A DNA stretch of 64,000 nt from Mesorhizobium sp. INR15 (GTDB lineage: Bacteria > Pseudomonadota > Alphaproteobacteria > Rhizobiales > Rhizobiaceae): positions 4,536,001 to 4,600,000 of the forward strand of contig NZ_CP045496.1 in assembly GCF_015500075.1 (NCBI RefSeq). The letters are read 5' to 3'. The notes beneath the pieces are model-generated. The model had not been told where the DNA came from, ran no database searches, and saw only the letters and a program-made list of their open reading frames with translations. This document shows positions 45,215 to 53,864 of the stretch, piece after piece. Both the position numbers and the translations under genes were made by a program. Position 1 is the stretch's first letter; each line of letters starts with the position of its first letter.

Positions 45215-45317
45215 ATGAAAGTCGTTTCTTTTTGCGGTGGCCGCGGCACGCGCTTTCGCGACTATTGGAACCGCCGTGTGGCGCCGCCTCCACGGCTCGT
45301 GACATTAGGCGTGCCTC
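45215..45317 (+). pseudogene. Remnant of a sugar-1-phosphate nucleotidyltransferase gene
   Basis: ATG at 45215 with GGAG upstream encodes MKVVSFCGGRGTRFRDYWNR followed by RVAPPPRLVTLGVPQV. The start matches the GGxGTRxR nucleotide-binding start of glucose-1-phosphate cytidylyl- or thymidylyltransferase-like enzymes (MKVVLFCGGxGTRxREY, then PKPxxPIG). The expected PKP motif is altered and similarity ends after about 35 codons, so it is a 5' fragment of a lost gene. Confidence 0.55.
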
Positions 45318-45616
45318 AGGTCGAGGGAGCGAGCGATTACACATGCCATATTCACGTACTCGTTGCCGTCGAGGTCTCCCAAGATCACGTTCGATAGAGC
45401 CTGGCGCGAGAATCGTCGTTGCCCGTCCTTGCCGTTCGCGCGTCAGCCACTTCGGATCAGTTGGCGCGCACGGCTCTGCTCGGACGTATAGGCCGTTCCA
45501 GCCTTCGCGGAAGTCTCCGGCTCAACATGATCGATATCGGAGACACACACTGCGCTTGATAACGAACAGGACGCGACTGGCTGCGGTCGTAGATTGGACA
45601 GTGGTTGAACGAGGTC

Positions 45617-45657
45617 AAAAAAATACGGTCCGCCGAGGTTAACCCTCGGCGTACCGT
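45617..45657 (-). terminator. Rho-independent terminator of the LuxR-type gene
   Basis: On the minus strand, ACGGT-A-CGCCGAGG, a GTTAA loop and CCTCGGCG-G-ACCGT form a 13-bp stem with a single mismatch. It is followed by A and then TTTTTTT. It lies 13 bases after the stop of the regulator gene at 45670-46422. Confidence 0.85.
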
Positions 45658-45669
45658 CTGAAACCAATA

Positions 45670-46422
45670 TCATTCTTGCGCGAGAGCGCCTTCTCCGAAA
45701 AGATCGTTGACCTTGTAGGCAACCTCAGTCCTATTCGTTGCCTTCAGTTTTTTCATGATGTTTCGGATGTGAACCTTCACCGTGCTTTCGCGCAAGTTCA
45801 ATTCATAGGCTATGATCTTGTTCGCCTTACCGCGCCGAAGCGCCTGAGCGACTTCAGCCTGCCGATGCGTGAACATAGTCGTCAACGGCCGCGTGTCGCG
45901 GCTACCTGAATCGATCAGATGCCGCATGGACAAAACACTGCTGGCCGGCACAAAGATACCGCCAGCCGCGGCGAGGTTGACGGCTTCGACACAGACATCA
46001 ATGCCGACGGAAGTAGGAATATACCCACGTGCACCGCATTCAAGCGCTGTCAGTATTTGCCCAATATCATCTATGTCAGACAAAATTATTACCGGAACTG
46101 AGCTAAACTCAGATGAGATTAATTTAATCTCATCTGCAATGCCGGAGTCGATAACTTTACGCCCGCCAAGATTAAATAGAATGGCAGCTAGGGGAGGGCA
46201 AGCGTCCTTCCTTTGGCGCCATTCTTCGATCGTGCCCATCGCGGCCACGGCCATACCGAGATCATGGTCTCTAAGGGCCGATGCAAGACATTCCCGATCC
46301 AAGGCCCTTCCGTCCAGAATAAGCAGGCACTCTTTATCGGCTTGTTCGTCGCTTCTTCCAGTACTTCTCAAAGAAGATCGACGCGCCAACTCAAAATTTT
46401 GCAGTCCGATTGCAGAAACCAT
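45670..46422 (-). CDS. LuxR/NarL-type regulator with degenerate receiver domain
   Basis: About 250 residues from ATG 46422 (MVSAIGLQNFELA). The C-terminal part FTHRQAEVAQALRRGKANKI, then IAYELNLRESTVKVHIRNIM, is a clear LuxR-type helix-turn-helix. The N-terminal receiver-like domain (about 30-150) has LLILDGRALDREC and VIILSDIDDIGQILTALECGARGYIPTS. At the phospho-acceptor strand it reads AAILFNLGG, with Asn in place of Asp, and the usual Lys near GYI is missing. It should act without phosphorylation. It may regulate the nearby EPS genes; it has its own terminator. Confidence 0.85.
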   Translation of the reverse strand: MVSAIGLQNFELARRSSLRSTGRSDEQADKECLLILDGRALDRECLASALRDHDLGMAVAAMGTIEEWRQRKDACPPLAAILFNLGGRKVIDSGIADEIKLISSEFSSVPVIILSDIDDIGQILTALECGARGYIPTSVGIDVCVEAVNLAAAGGIFVPASSVLSMRHLIDSGSRDTRPLTTMFTHRQAEVAQALRRGKANKIIAYELNLRESTVKVHIRNIMKKLKATNRTEVAYKVNDLFGEGALAQE

Positions 46423-47038
46423 ACTAGTACCCCAACTTTGCCCATACAAGACGACCTTCAGGCGGCCGTCATAACCCCCTCAAATTCCTGGATTTTTTCG
46501 AAGTTTTATGCCCATGAAGGCCTAGCCGGATTTCTCCAGCTTCGACGCTCATCGTTTTCTCCCCTATACCACCTAGAATTGAGTAGTTTATGCTTTACGC
46601 AGCGGGGGCTAATATAAGTTAATTTTTGGTAATTTTTTTACTCACATCCAAGAAATCTCGCTAATCGCGCGGACAACAGGGGCTGGCCGATCTGCTCGAT
46701 TAATGGATCCAGCATGCAATTAGATCGAGACTGGCAGAGCCTTCATGCTCATCCGATAGGCGGAAGCTAGGCAGACAGGTTTCCGCAGCGTCTTACCCCA
46801 AAGGCTTCGTTGACGACATATGTAGGACAAGACGAACATTGATTTGCCAGCGTCTGCCCGGGCTTACGCGGTCTGTCTGCGGATAAAGCGAGACAGGATA
46901 GGGGATAGGGGAGCCACTCGCCCGCCCAATTGGCTCCCCTATCACTTTGCGGTCGTGCGCGCCACAGCAGAAAATAGAAACCGCCTGCCAGCATCAGCTG
47001 ACAGGCGGATAGAAGCTCCAGCAATTTATGATTGAACC
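46423..47038. other. AT-rich intergenic region with an inverted repeat
   Basis: About 615 bp upstream of the LuxR-type gene. It includes an AT-rich stretch at 46560-46660, likely promoter DNA, and the inverted repeat at 46904-46943. A shorter repeat, CCGCCTG (46981-46987) and CAGGCGG (47002-47008), follows. No gene was recognised. Confidence 0.5.
46904..46943. repeat. 13-bp perfect inverted repeat (hairpin)
   Basis: GATAGGGGAGCCA (46904-46916) and TGGCTCCCCTATC (46931-46943) are perfect complements around a 14-base loop. No T-run follows on the plus strand. It could be a bidirectional terminator-like hairpin, a regulatory RNA stem or a REP-type element. Confidence 0.55.
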
Positions 47039-47257
47039 TCAGGCGGTTCCCTGGGGAACCGTTTCAATCAGCCACCGCCCACCGTTTTCATCGCTATGGG
47101 TCACGGTTTCGAAGGCATCGATCAACTTCTTGGCGGCTTTGTTGGCAACGTGGGATTCAGGATACTGGGCGGTCACAGCCCGCGCCCGTTCATAAATTTC
47201 CCTGAGTTGCATCATCTGCTTAGGGCCAAATGCGCAATGTACAACCTGGGTGGTCAT
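47039..47257 (-). CDS. Small hypothetical protein
   Basis: The product is 72 residues, starting MTTQVVHCAFGPKQMMQLRE. A strong GGAGG lies 9 bases before ATG 47257, so I reject the longer frame to 47335. The protein is helical and soluble (IYERARAVTAQYPESHVANK, then LIDAFETVTHSDENGGRWLI). I recognise no family. The ribosome site and composition support a real gene standing alone between the regulator and the polymerase gene. Confidence 0.6.
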   Translation of the reverse strand: MTTQVVHCAFGPKQMMQLREIYERARAVTAQYPESHVANKAAKKLIDAFETVTHSDENGGRWLIETVPQGTA

Positions 47258-47749
47258 ACCCGTTATCCTCCTCAATATGGAACTCTGGAGAACCCACCCC
47301 GTTGCCAAGAGCTCCCGACATTCTCCAATTAACACGACATTTCACGATTGTAAGCATAAGCTTGCCCGCCGACTGTGTATAAGCGTGACATTTATCGCCG
47401 TCGAGGCGTTCTTTAGTGTGCGTTTGCCATTTAGCCGTTTGCAGGAAGGGGTACGCCGTAATCCAAAAGGCCGGCGTCTCTGATTATCGCAGCGTGTTGG
47501 CCATATGCTGCGCTTGCAAGTGAACAACTCCGCACTTCGCCCCCATGGCCGGCAGCCCTTTTTATCAGGTTCACCGAGAACCATAACGCTGCGCTTTGGG
47601 ATCTGTCGCTGCTCGTGGCTACGACTTCCTTCGAAACGCGGGACTACGCCGTTTGGCTCTCTTGCCGAAGCTATGCGCCAGTCGAATGATGCATCATCGG
47701 ACAGTGTCTTTCGTTAGCATCACCAACTGGGAGAGGGGCTCAATCAGCA
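47258..47749. other. Intergenic region upstream of the polymerase gene
   Basis: About 490 bp between divergent genes. I see only short frames without features. Promoters for the small protein gene and the polymerase gene are expected here. Confidence 0.45.
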
Positions 47750-49189
47750 ATGCAGGTTTCTTTACCGGGTTTGCTCGTGTGCGCGGCTATTCTGATCATT
47801 GCATACTATTCCCGAGGAATGCTGATTGTTGGGCTGATTGCTTCCCAGGCATTCGGCGCCACGGCCGTCATGACCCTGACTTTTTTGGGTGGGTCGTCTC
47901 CGCTCATCTACACCATGTTCGAGGCTCTGCTCGTTGCTGCCGTCGCCGCCAGACGACATATATGGCTCGACTTAGGGCGCGTGTTTGGGAGCATCCGCCC
48001 GGTCTGGATCCTCGCGAGCGTCATGGTTTACGCAATCATTGGAGCGTGGCTGTTTCCAAGGTTTTTCGCCGGTCAGACGGCTGTCTTTGTTCAGTCAAAA
48101 ATCCGCGGCACGGTCGTTGAAGCTTCACTGGCTCCGGTTTCAGGAAATACCTCTCAGACAGGCTATTTCATTCTCGGTGGGCTCACAACAATCGCGCTTT
48201 GCACCCTGTTGCTGCACGCCGATAGGATAGACCAGCTACGCCGCGGATTCTTCTTGTGGTGCGGCCTGCATGCTGGCATGGGGCTGATTGATTTCGTCAG
48301 CAAGAATGCCGGCGTGGGCGACGTACTTGGCCCGATTAGAACCGCCAACTACGCGATCATAAGCGATGCTTACGAGGCTGGTTTCGCACGCATCACAGGA
48401 CCTTTTTCCGAGGCGTCTTCGTTTGCCGGCGCCTCCCTGGCGTGCTTGGCATTCTCCTACACATATTGGAGAATGACCAGGTCCCGTGTCGCCGAGTGGC
48501 TGTCGGCCATTCTGCTTTTCCTGACCATCTTGTCCACGTCCTCGACCGCTTATGTTGGCCTTACTTTGCTGTGTATTCCCGTCGCCCTCTCAATGTTGGC
48601 ATCAGTCCTCAAGGGACGAGTCGAGCGGGAGGAGATATTGATCACCGTCCTGATGTTGCTGGGGCTAGCCGTTGTTATGGGCGTCAGCCTCTACCGAGCC
48701 GACGCGCTTGATCCCGCTGTCAGGCTCATCAACAGCACCATCATCAATAAGGCCGATTCCGCCTCGGGGCACGAGCGCACCTATTGGAACCTCAAGAGCC
48801 TGCAATCTTTCGTCGACACCAGTGGCCTTGGCGTTGGCTTCGGAAGTTCCAGGGCATCGAGCTGGCCGATCGCGGTTTTGTCCCAGCTTGGCTTCTTTGG
48901 GTCACTGATGCTGGCTATGCTGCTCGGTGTCCTGACCAGGGGATTGGGCGGGGTACAACGATTGGTGGCGCCTGAGACGGCTGCAGTGACACTGAGCATC
49001 AGGAATGCCGCCTTCGCCGGCGTAATTGCCAACTCGGTTTCAGGCGGCAGCGCCGACCCCGGACCCCTCTTCTTCATCGCAATCGCTGTTGTCGCCGCCA
49101 CCAGGGTCAGCGCCTTGCGCATGACAGCAGGCTTTGAACGACGACATCGCTATCAGACCCAGCCCATGCCTGCCATCGATGCTGCTTAG
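47750..49189 (+). CDS. Wzy/ExoQ-like polysaccharide polymerase (O-antigen ligase family)
   Basis: The 479-residue protein has about 11-12 hydrophobic helices, with a large periplasmic loop (about 295-360: YRADALDPAVRLINSTI, ERTYWNLKSLQSFVDTSGLG). The segment TSGLGVGFGSSRASSWPIAVLSQLG is the G-x-G-x-G region typical of O-antigen ligase/polymerase proteins. It would polymerise repeat units in the periplasm together with the Wzz-type protein at 33652. It stands alone in its direction. GAGAGGGG lies about 11 bases before the ATG. Confidence 0.85.
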   Translation: MQVSLPGLLVCAAILIIAYYSRGMLIVGLIASQAFGATAVMTLTFLGGSSPLIYTMFEALLVAAVAARRHIWLDLGRVFGSIRPVWILASVMVYAIIGAWLFPRFFAGQTAVFVQSKIRGTVVEASLAPVSGNTSQTGYFILGGLTTIALCTLLLHADRIDQLRRGFFLWCGLHAGMGLIDFVSKNAGVGDVLGPIRTANYAIISDAYEAGFARITGPFSEASSFAGASLACLAFSYTYWRMTRSRVAEWLSAILLFLTILSTSSTAYVGLTLLCIPVALSMLASVLKGRVEREEILITVLMLLGLAVVMGVSLYRADALDPAVRLINSTIINKADSASGHERTYWNLKSLQSFVDTSGLGVGFGSSRASSWPIAVLSQLGFFGSLMLAMLLGVLTRGLGGVQRLVAPETAAVTLSIRNAAFAGVIANSVSGGSADPGPLFFIAIAVVAATRVSALRMTAGFERRHRYQTQPMPAIDAA

Positions 49190-49499
49190 GCAACTGGCCC
49201 GCTACGCTGCGCCCGTGCAATTACCCATCATTTCAGTTGTATTGCCACGATCCCGAAAAATTGAACGACTGCTTTTCGTAGGCTATTCACGGCAATCGCG
49301 CAATTGCGCCTCTTTGGGAAGTTTATGCGCGCGATATCCGCAGCCGTATGCCGTGTTCCTTACCCTTGGACTGGGCTGAAATTAGAGGTTTGCGGTGGCT
49401 GCGGGCAATTCGCCATTTTGATATTGCTTGGCCTGCCCTTCTTGGGCGCTGCGCCAGAGGCGAGGTAATACCCAGCCTCGACCAAACTCCGGGCCCGCT
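49190..49499. other. Convergent intergenic region, nothing recognised
   Basis: About 310 bp between the polymerase stop and the stop of the minus-strand glycosyltransferase. I see no gene and no clear terminator. Confidence 0.45.
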
Positions 49500-50657
49500 C
49501 TATCCCAACAGCAGGCTTCTCCAGCATTCCAGGAAGTGCTGTTTCGAAGCGCGCGAAGCAACTTCCCGTAGTTCGCGGCTGGCCTGTGCCTTTTCGCTTG
49601 AAGTGCGTGAAAGGGCTCGTCGCATCGCTTGTCCGATTGCAATCGTGTCTTTTGGAGGAACTTGCACGCAGACGCCTTTAACCGCTTCCACCAACGCACT
49701 TCCCTCCGAGACGATCGGTAAGAGGCCCATATATGCCGCCTCCAGGGCGGGCATGCCAAACCCTTCCAGAAGGCTAGGCAGGACGAATGCCTCTGCGTTC
49801 GCGTAGAGCCAGCGCAACTGGCTGTCCCGCACATATCCCGGCAAAACCGTCCCTGGTATCGATTTTGCAAGAGCGATGATCTTCTCGCGGCCGTCGCCTC
49901 GCGAGCCGCAAAGCACGTATTTGATACCTTGCTTGTAGAACCCGCCGTCTCGATAGGCCTCAAGCGCCGTGATCTGGTTCTTACGTGTTTCAAAGGCGCC
50001 GACAGTTAAGAAAAATCGCCCGTCGACACCAGGAAGGGATTCCAGCGACCCCTCAAACAGGCCCGTTCGCACGTATAGCGGAATGGTAGTCAGGAAGCGG
50101 AAGTTTGACCCATAGATGGAAACGAAATTGTCCTTCGACCAATCGCTGACGAAAACAATCCCGGGCTTGTGCCTGCGGATTTTTTCATAGGCGACACGGT
50201 AGTTCTCGACGGTTACGGAGTCATAGAGGAAGCTGTGGCTCAAAGGACCAACGTCATGGCAGAGCACGATATCTTTTTCAGCTAGCTCAGATCTCAGCAC
50301 AAAGAGCGGATCGAGAAAGATCCGGCTGTTGCCGCCTGCGGCTTTGCTGTCAATCAAGCAATATTGGCTGTCCTTAAGCCAACTGATTTCCAACATCATC
50401 AGCCTAGCCGCGATCTTGCGCGCCAGCCCTTCGGGAGCCGTCGCGCCAAGTCTCCAATATCGAACCTGTGCGTGCTCTGGTACAAATTCCTGGCAGAGGT
50501 CCTTGGCGATATGCCAAGCGCCAGTCCGGTTCAATATCGATAGCGAGTTTTCAAAGAGTGGACGGCCAACGGCTGCAGCCCCGAGAGGCTCTGAACAAGT
50601 TGATCCAATCCTTTCCGTCGCCGCGCGCGGACCCTGGCGCGTGTCAATATGCAACAT
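49500..50657 (-). CDS. Glycosyltransferase family 4
   Basis: The protein has 385 residues. The C-domain is typical, with GRFFLTVGAFETRKNQITAL, VLCGSRGDGREKI, LPGYVRDSQLRWLYANAEAF and VLPSLLEGFGMPALEAAYMG (the E-GFGMP-xxEA donor motif). The N-domain has DIVLCHDVGPLSHSFLY and IVFVSDWSKDNFVSIYG. AGGTGG lies before ATG 50657. It converges on the polymerase gene and is the last intact gene of the EPS cluster before the decayed region. Confidence 0.87.
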   Translation of the reverse strand: MLHIDTRQGPRAATERIGSTCSEPLGAAAVGRPLFENSLSILNRTGAWHIAKDLCQEFVPEHAQVRYWRLGATAPEGLARKIAARLMMLEISWLKDSQYCLIDSKAAGGNSRIFLDPLFVLRSELAEKDIVLCHDVGPLSHSFLYDSVTVENYRVAYEKIRRHKPGIVFVSDWSKDNFVSIYGSNFRFLTTIPLYVRTGLFEGSLESLPGVDGRFFLTVGAFETRKNQITALEAYRDGGFYKQGIKYVLCGSRGDGREKIIALAKSIPGTVLPGYVRDSQLRWLYANAEAFVLPSLLEGFGMPALEAAYMGLLPIVSEGSALVEAVKGVCVQVPPKDTIAIGQAMRRALSRTSSEKAQASRELREVASRASKQHFLECWRSLLLG

Positions 50658-51160
50658 CCGTCCACCTGATGGTAGTTACGAACTCGTCGACGGCTTTCAT
50701 CCAATGCACCGACAATGTCGAAAAATCGTCGTAAGTGTTCAGTTTGGTTGCCAGAAGCGTATCGGGCAGTAGCTTTTTGTCAATAGAACCACAGGGGGAA
50801 GAGGCTTCTCTAAAGGATCAAGTTGGCTCTAACTCTATCGGATAATAGTCGCCGCTGTCACGCCCCGGCGATTCTGCAGCCAGTTCAGCGACAATTAGTA
50901 TAAAGTTGGCATCATCAGACCCTTGCAAGGGCAGGGGGCGGATGCAAATTCAATCTACCTGTTCGAAGTATCAACTTCTTCCCAGTCCGTTGGCCGCGCT
51001 GCCCAATCTCGTAGATGGTTCCAGCCTCCGTCTGTCCCGGCGGGCCTGTCAGGCCGGTTGCGGACCCGAATATCCAGCTGGACCTTTGTCGCCGTCATTG
51101 TGCTAGGACATGCCGGAACGTCTTGCATCTTGCCGAGATCGCAGCTCTATCGTCGCCCGA
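50658..51160. other. Intergenic region with a possible coding remnant
   Basis: About 500 bp. On the minus strand, 50650-50810 is open without a start codon near its beginning and reads DTLLATKLNTYDDFSTLSVHW and similar. This may be the tail of a lost gene; I do not recognise it. Nothing else is visible. Confidence 0.35.
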
Positions 51161-51673
51161 TCAGTTGGTGGTGCTGATTGACGCGTAAGCTTCCGCGAAG
51201 GATTTTGCGGGCAATGGCAATTTGATGGTCTGGCTATCCGACGAATAGATGATGGCCGCACCACCGTTGCCTTTCTGCAATGCTTCAATGAATGCCTGCG
51301 GCACTTCTCCCTCCACAAGGCATCCTTGCGCTGTGCAGCGGCTGATCGGGAAGGTGTTGCTATAAACACCAACCTTGATCGTCACGCCTTTGTCGATCGC
51401 AAGACCAAGGGGCACCGCCATTTGCATCCGGGCGCCGCCTTTCGTCGGTCTGGCAATCCCCAAAACCAGCGCGATCTGATCGCCGACGGCGGAGCGCACG
51501 ATCACCTGGCAATTTGGCTTCGGGGCCTTCTCCGCGCATTCTGTCTTCCATGTCCCAAAAACTGCCGCGACCTTAGCCGGCTGAGGCGCAAGTGCGGCCG
51601 GAGCTTCGGCTTTTCGCGGTTTCGGTGCGGCCAACGGAGCATTCAAGAACGGAGCGGGCTGGCTCGAATCCGA
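51161..51673 (-). pseudogene. 5'-truncated invasion-associated locus B (IalB) family gene
   Basis: The frame encodes VAAVFGTWKTECAEK-PNCQVIV, GDQIALVLGIARP, QMAVPLGLAIDKGVTIKV, CTAQGCLVEGEVPQAF and AEAYASI, a full IalB domain that ends at 51161. IalB proteins are exported, but here there is no signal peptide. The frame begins right after a stop at 51674-51676, with only TTG 51646 as a possible start. The 5' end has been replaced, so it is probably not functional. Confidence 0.65.
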
Positions 51674-51696
51674 TCAATCGATGGATCGCCGATAGC

Positions 51697-52022
51697 GACG
51701 TATCGGCACGATCTGCGTTTTCGGCGGCGCCATGCTTGGCAACGATCCCGACCACGCCCGCTGCGCCACCATCCTCGGCGAGGCAATTGCCGCAGCCGGC
51801 ATTCGCCTGATCTATGGCGGAGGCTGTGATGGCCTGATGGGCCAGGTTGCGATTGCCGCTGCACAAGCGGGTGGATCGGTGGTCGCCATCACTCCGCAGT
51901 TCCTAGTCGAGCGGATGAGAATGCTTTCATCCGGGATGCCAGGCGATTTCAGGTCCCGACATGAGTATCCGCAAGCAGCTCATGTTCGACTACGCGGATG
52001 CCTTCGTGGCCTTGCCGGACGG
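51697..52022 (+). pseudogene. Truncated, frameshifted LOG-family (lysine decarboxylase-like) gene
   Basis: The sequence reads RIGTICVFGGAMLGNDPDHA, then AAAGIRLIYGGGCDGLMGQVA, matching the N-terminal half of LOG cytokinin-activating/TIGR00730 proteins. A stop lies just upstream of the first matching codon. Near 51950 the frame shifts; the match resumes as PDMSIRKQLMFDYADAFVAL in another frame and stops at about 52020, where an unrelated sequence begins. The downstream PGGxGTxEE active-site motif is absent. Confidence 0.65.
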
Positions 52023-52230
52023 GAGTGGTCCTGCTTTTTGCCCTCGGCTGCGTGGTCCAGCAACTGTCCAATGTCAGCACGACGGTGACGAATTCGAGCC
52101 TCCTCATCAGCGCTTCGGCCGTCATTACGCCGATCGCCGCATGGCTGATCATCAGGGAGCGTCCAAGTGCACTGATCCTTTTCGTCGCAATTCTGACGTC
52201 GTGGGATCGGCCCTCCTGGCGCCGGCCTTA
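52022..52230 (+). pseudogene. Fragment of an EamA/DMT-family transporter gene
   Basis: Directly fused to the LOG fragment, the sequence reads VLLFALGCVVQQLSNVSTTV, then SASAVITPIAAWLIIRERPS, two helices of an EamA-type transporter. It continues in another frame as VVGSALLAP. Both ends of the gene are missing, so this is a decayed fragment. Confidence 0.55.
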
Positions 52231-52303
52231 GCGAATTACTCCGAAAGGACAACCCATGGACCGCAACTTTGCGGCTGATCTCGCGCGGCTATCGCCCGGC
52301 ACG

Positions 52304-52561
52304 TCAAAGGCATTGTCGGGGCGCGTTCGAAATCACGATGCGACGCGAACCATTTCGTTTGTCAGTCAGGGCCTGAAGGTCATTAAGCGAAAACTGCAGC
52401 GAGTAACGGTATTTCGACTTCGCTTCGTAGACGCCTTCAGCATCGATCGACACGGTCATCAGCCCATTTGGATCTACCTCAATATCTTCTCGAAGCAGAG
52501 GCCTGTTGAAGATTATTCGTGACTTCCCCTGTCGCTTCGATGGCTCAACCTGAACAAGCAT
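52304..52561 (-). CDS. Small hypothetical protein
   Basis: The product is 85 residues, starting MLVQVEPSKRQGKSRIIFNR. GGAG lies 8 bases before ATG 52561. The sequence (EDIEVDPNGLMTVSIDAEGV, then YRYSLQFSLNDLQALTDK) looks like a beta-rich soluble protein and has no stop or frameshift, unlike its decayed neighbours. I recognise no family. Confidence 0.45.
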   Translation of the reverse strand: MLVQVEPSKRQGKSRIIFNRPLLREDIEVDPNGLMTVSIDAEGVYEAKSKYRYSLQFSLNDLQALTDKRNGSRRIVISNAPRQCL

Positions 52562-52662
52562 TGGGACTGCTCCGCTAATTGTCCCGTATCGGGACAGGTG
52601 CCTTTTCTGAAGGGGCAAGCAGCAAGTTTCAGGCCAATACCCAAACATCGAAAGGAACCGTC

Positions 52663-52893
52663 ATGGCTATATCCCGTGAAAAGGAATCGCTTGCCAAAGT
52701 GCTCGCACGAGGGCGGGTATTCTAACCACCCACAACACCCTGGCGGCCCGACAATGAAGGGCGTTACTCAGCGCGTCTATGATGGCTACCGCCGAGGCAA
52801 TGGCATGGTCCCACGCCCGGTGAAGGGCATAACGGCCGACGAGATCAACGCCATCTATGATCGCCAGCATTGGGATGCCGTCCAGGGAGATTT
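52663..52893 (+). pseudogene. Frameshifted fragment of a GH108-type lysozyme (secretion activator) gene
   Basis: ATG 52663 with AAGGAA upstream reads MAISREKESLAKVL, then shifts frame near 52702 into HEGGYSNHPQHPGGPTMKGV and later ADEINAIYDRQHWDAVQGD. HEGGYxNHPxDPGGxTMxGVT with the catalytic Glu is the start of GH108 peptidoglycan hydrolases. The match ends after about 75 codons, before the rest of the domain, so the gene is broken twice. Confidence 0.65.
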
Positions 52894-53480
52894 ACGCCGT
52901 CGAAGAATACCACCTGATGGCCGCCGTGCGCGAAATGGGAAAGCCGGCGTTCGCCCTGATGGCGGACAGAAAGACAAGCAAGTACGTCGGTTCGGCCTTC
53001 ATCAATACCAGCCGCGCGATCCGTGAGCGGTTGTGGCACCGCTCCAAGCCAATGCCGGCCCGGCGCTGAAAGCGCCTGAAGCGGCCGGCGACGAATGGGT
53101 CAAGCCCGGCACGATCATCGGTCGCGTAATGAGCTTGCATGGCGAGGATGAACTGCGGCCTGCTTCGCTGCAGGATTTCCGGGAGGAAGGTTGATGGCCG
53201 TAACGAAAAAGATCAGGAGCGCGTCGCCTACGCTTGGATGTACAGCAACTAGGCCAGCAAAGACCGCAAGGATCTGGCGGTTCCAGGCTATTGGCAAGAG
53301 AATGCCGACGCATGGCTACTGGGGCACGAAGGCTTTAGTTGCCCGGGAACCGCCAAGACCAACCGTATGAGTGATCAAATGGAAGCTGAGCTCGACGCAT
53401 CGTCGGTCAACAGCTCACCGGAATTACCCGTTATCCTCATTAAGCATAGGCTAAGATATATTCCCATACAGTGACCTGGG
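52894..53480 (+). pseudogene. Decayed reading-frame pieces of unknown origin
   Basis: Protein-like stretches appear in changing frames, for example KPAFALMADRKTSKYVGSAF up to about 53060, and GDEWVKPGTIIGRVMSLHGE ending at a stop near 53193. A third piece, DLAVPGYWQENADAWLLGHE, lies near 53280-53340. They look like one or more frameshifted genes. I do not recognise the families. Confidence 0.35.
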
Positions 53481-53486
53481 GCGGCA

Positions 53487-53864
53487 GTGGGGATTGCTTT
53501 GAATTACGCTAGAAGCCGAATCGCAAAGATCAGGAAAGAGCGCCGCGCGGTTCTCCGCGAGGTGTACCTTCCGACATGTGCGCCAATTCTGGCCGCTATG
53601 GCCCATCCCACACGTCTCCTGATAATGGCTTATCTCATTGAGGCCGACTCGACCGTCTCGGACCTCATGGCTAAAATTGGCGGCAGCCAGTCAACTGTAT
53701 CGCGGCATTTGAAAAAGATGAGGAAGCCTGGGCTGATAGATTGCCGCAAGGAAGGCACTTGGCGGGTCTATTTTTGCAACTCAGTCGAAGCCAGAATGAT
53801 TCTCAGAGTGATATTGGGGCTGGTCGACGAAGGACGCATCTCTCACATACCTCGCATATCCTAA
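53487..53864 (+). CDS. ArsR-family transcriptional regulator
   Basis: The 125-residue protein has the winged helix AAMAHPTRLLIMAYLIEADSTV, then SDLMAKIGGSQSTVSRHLKK and LIDCRKEGTWRVYFCN, the ArsR fold with its beta-wing. There is no CxC metal site in the recognition helix, so the usual metal sensing is not evident. The start is GTG 53487. It stands alone beside decayed genes, so it may be an orphan, although the frame is intact. Confidence 0.7.
   Translation: MGIALNYARSRIAKIRKERRAVLREVYLPTCAPILAAMAHPTRLLIMAYLIEADSTVSDLMAKIGGSQSTVSRHLKKMRKPGLIDCRKEGTWRVYFCNSVEARMILRVILGLVDEGRISHIPRIS

Larger units (their letters stand above)
44900..45669. other. Gene-poor region with a decayed fragment and a terminator
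   Basis: About 770 bp. The only recognisable pieces are the sugar nucleotidyltransferase remnant at 45215-45317 and the terminator at 45617-45657. The rest contains short frames without features. Confidence 0.55.

Noticed and set aside
51732..52088. LOG-family frame as an intact gene
   Set aside because: It lacks the start, shifts frame near 51950 and loses the PGGxGT active-site half, so it is annotated as a pseudogene.
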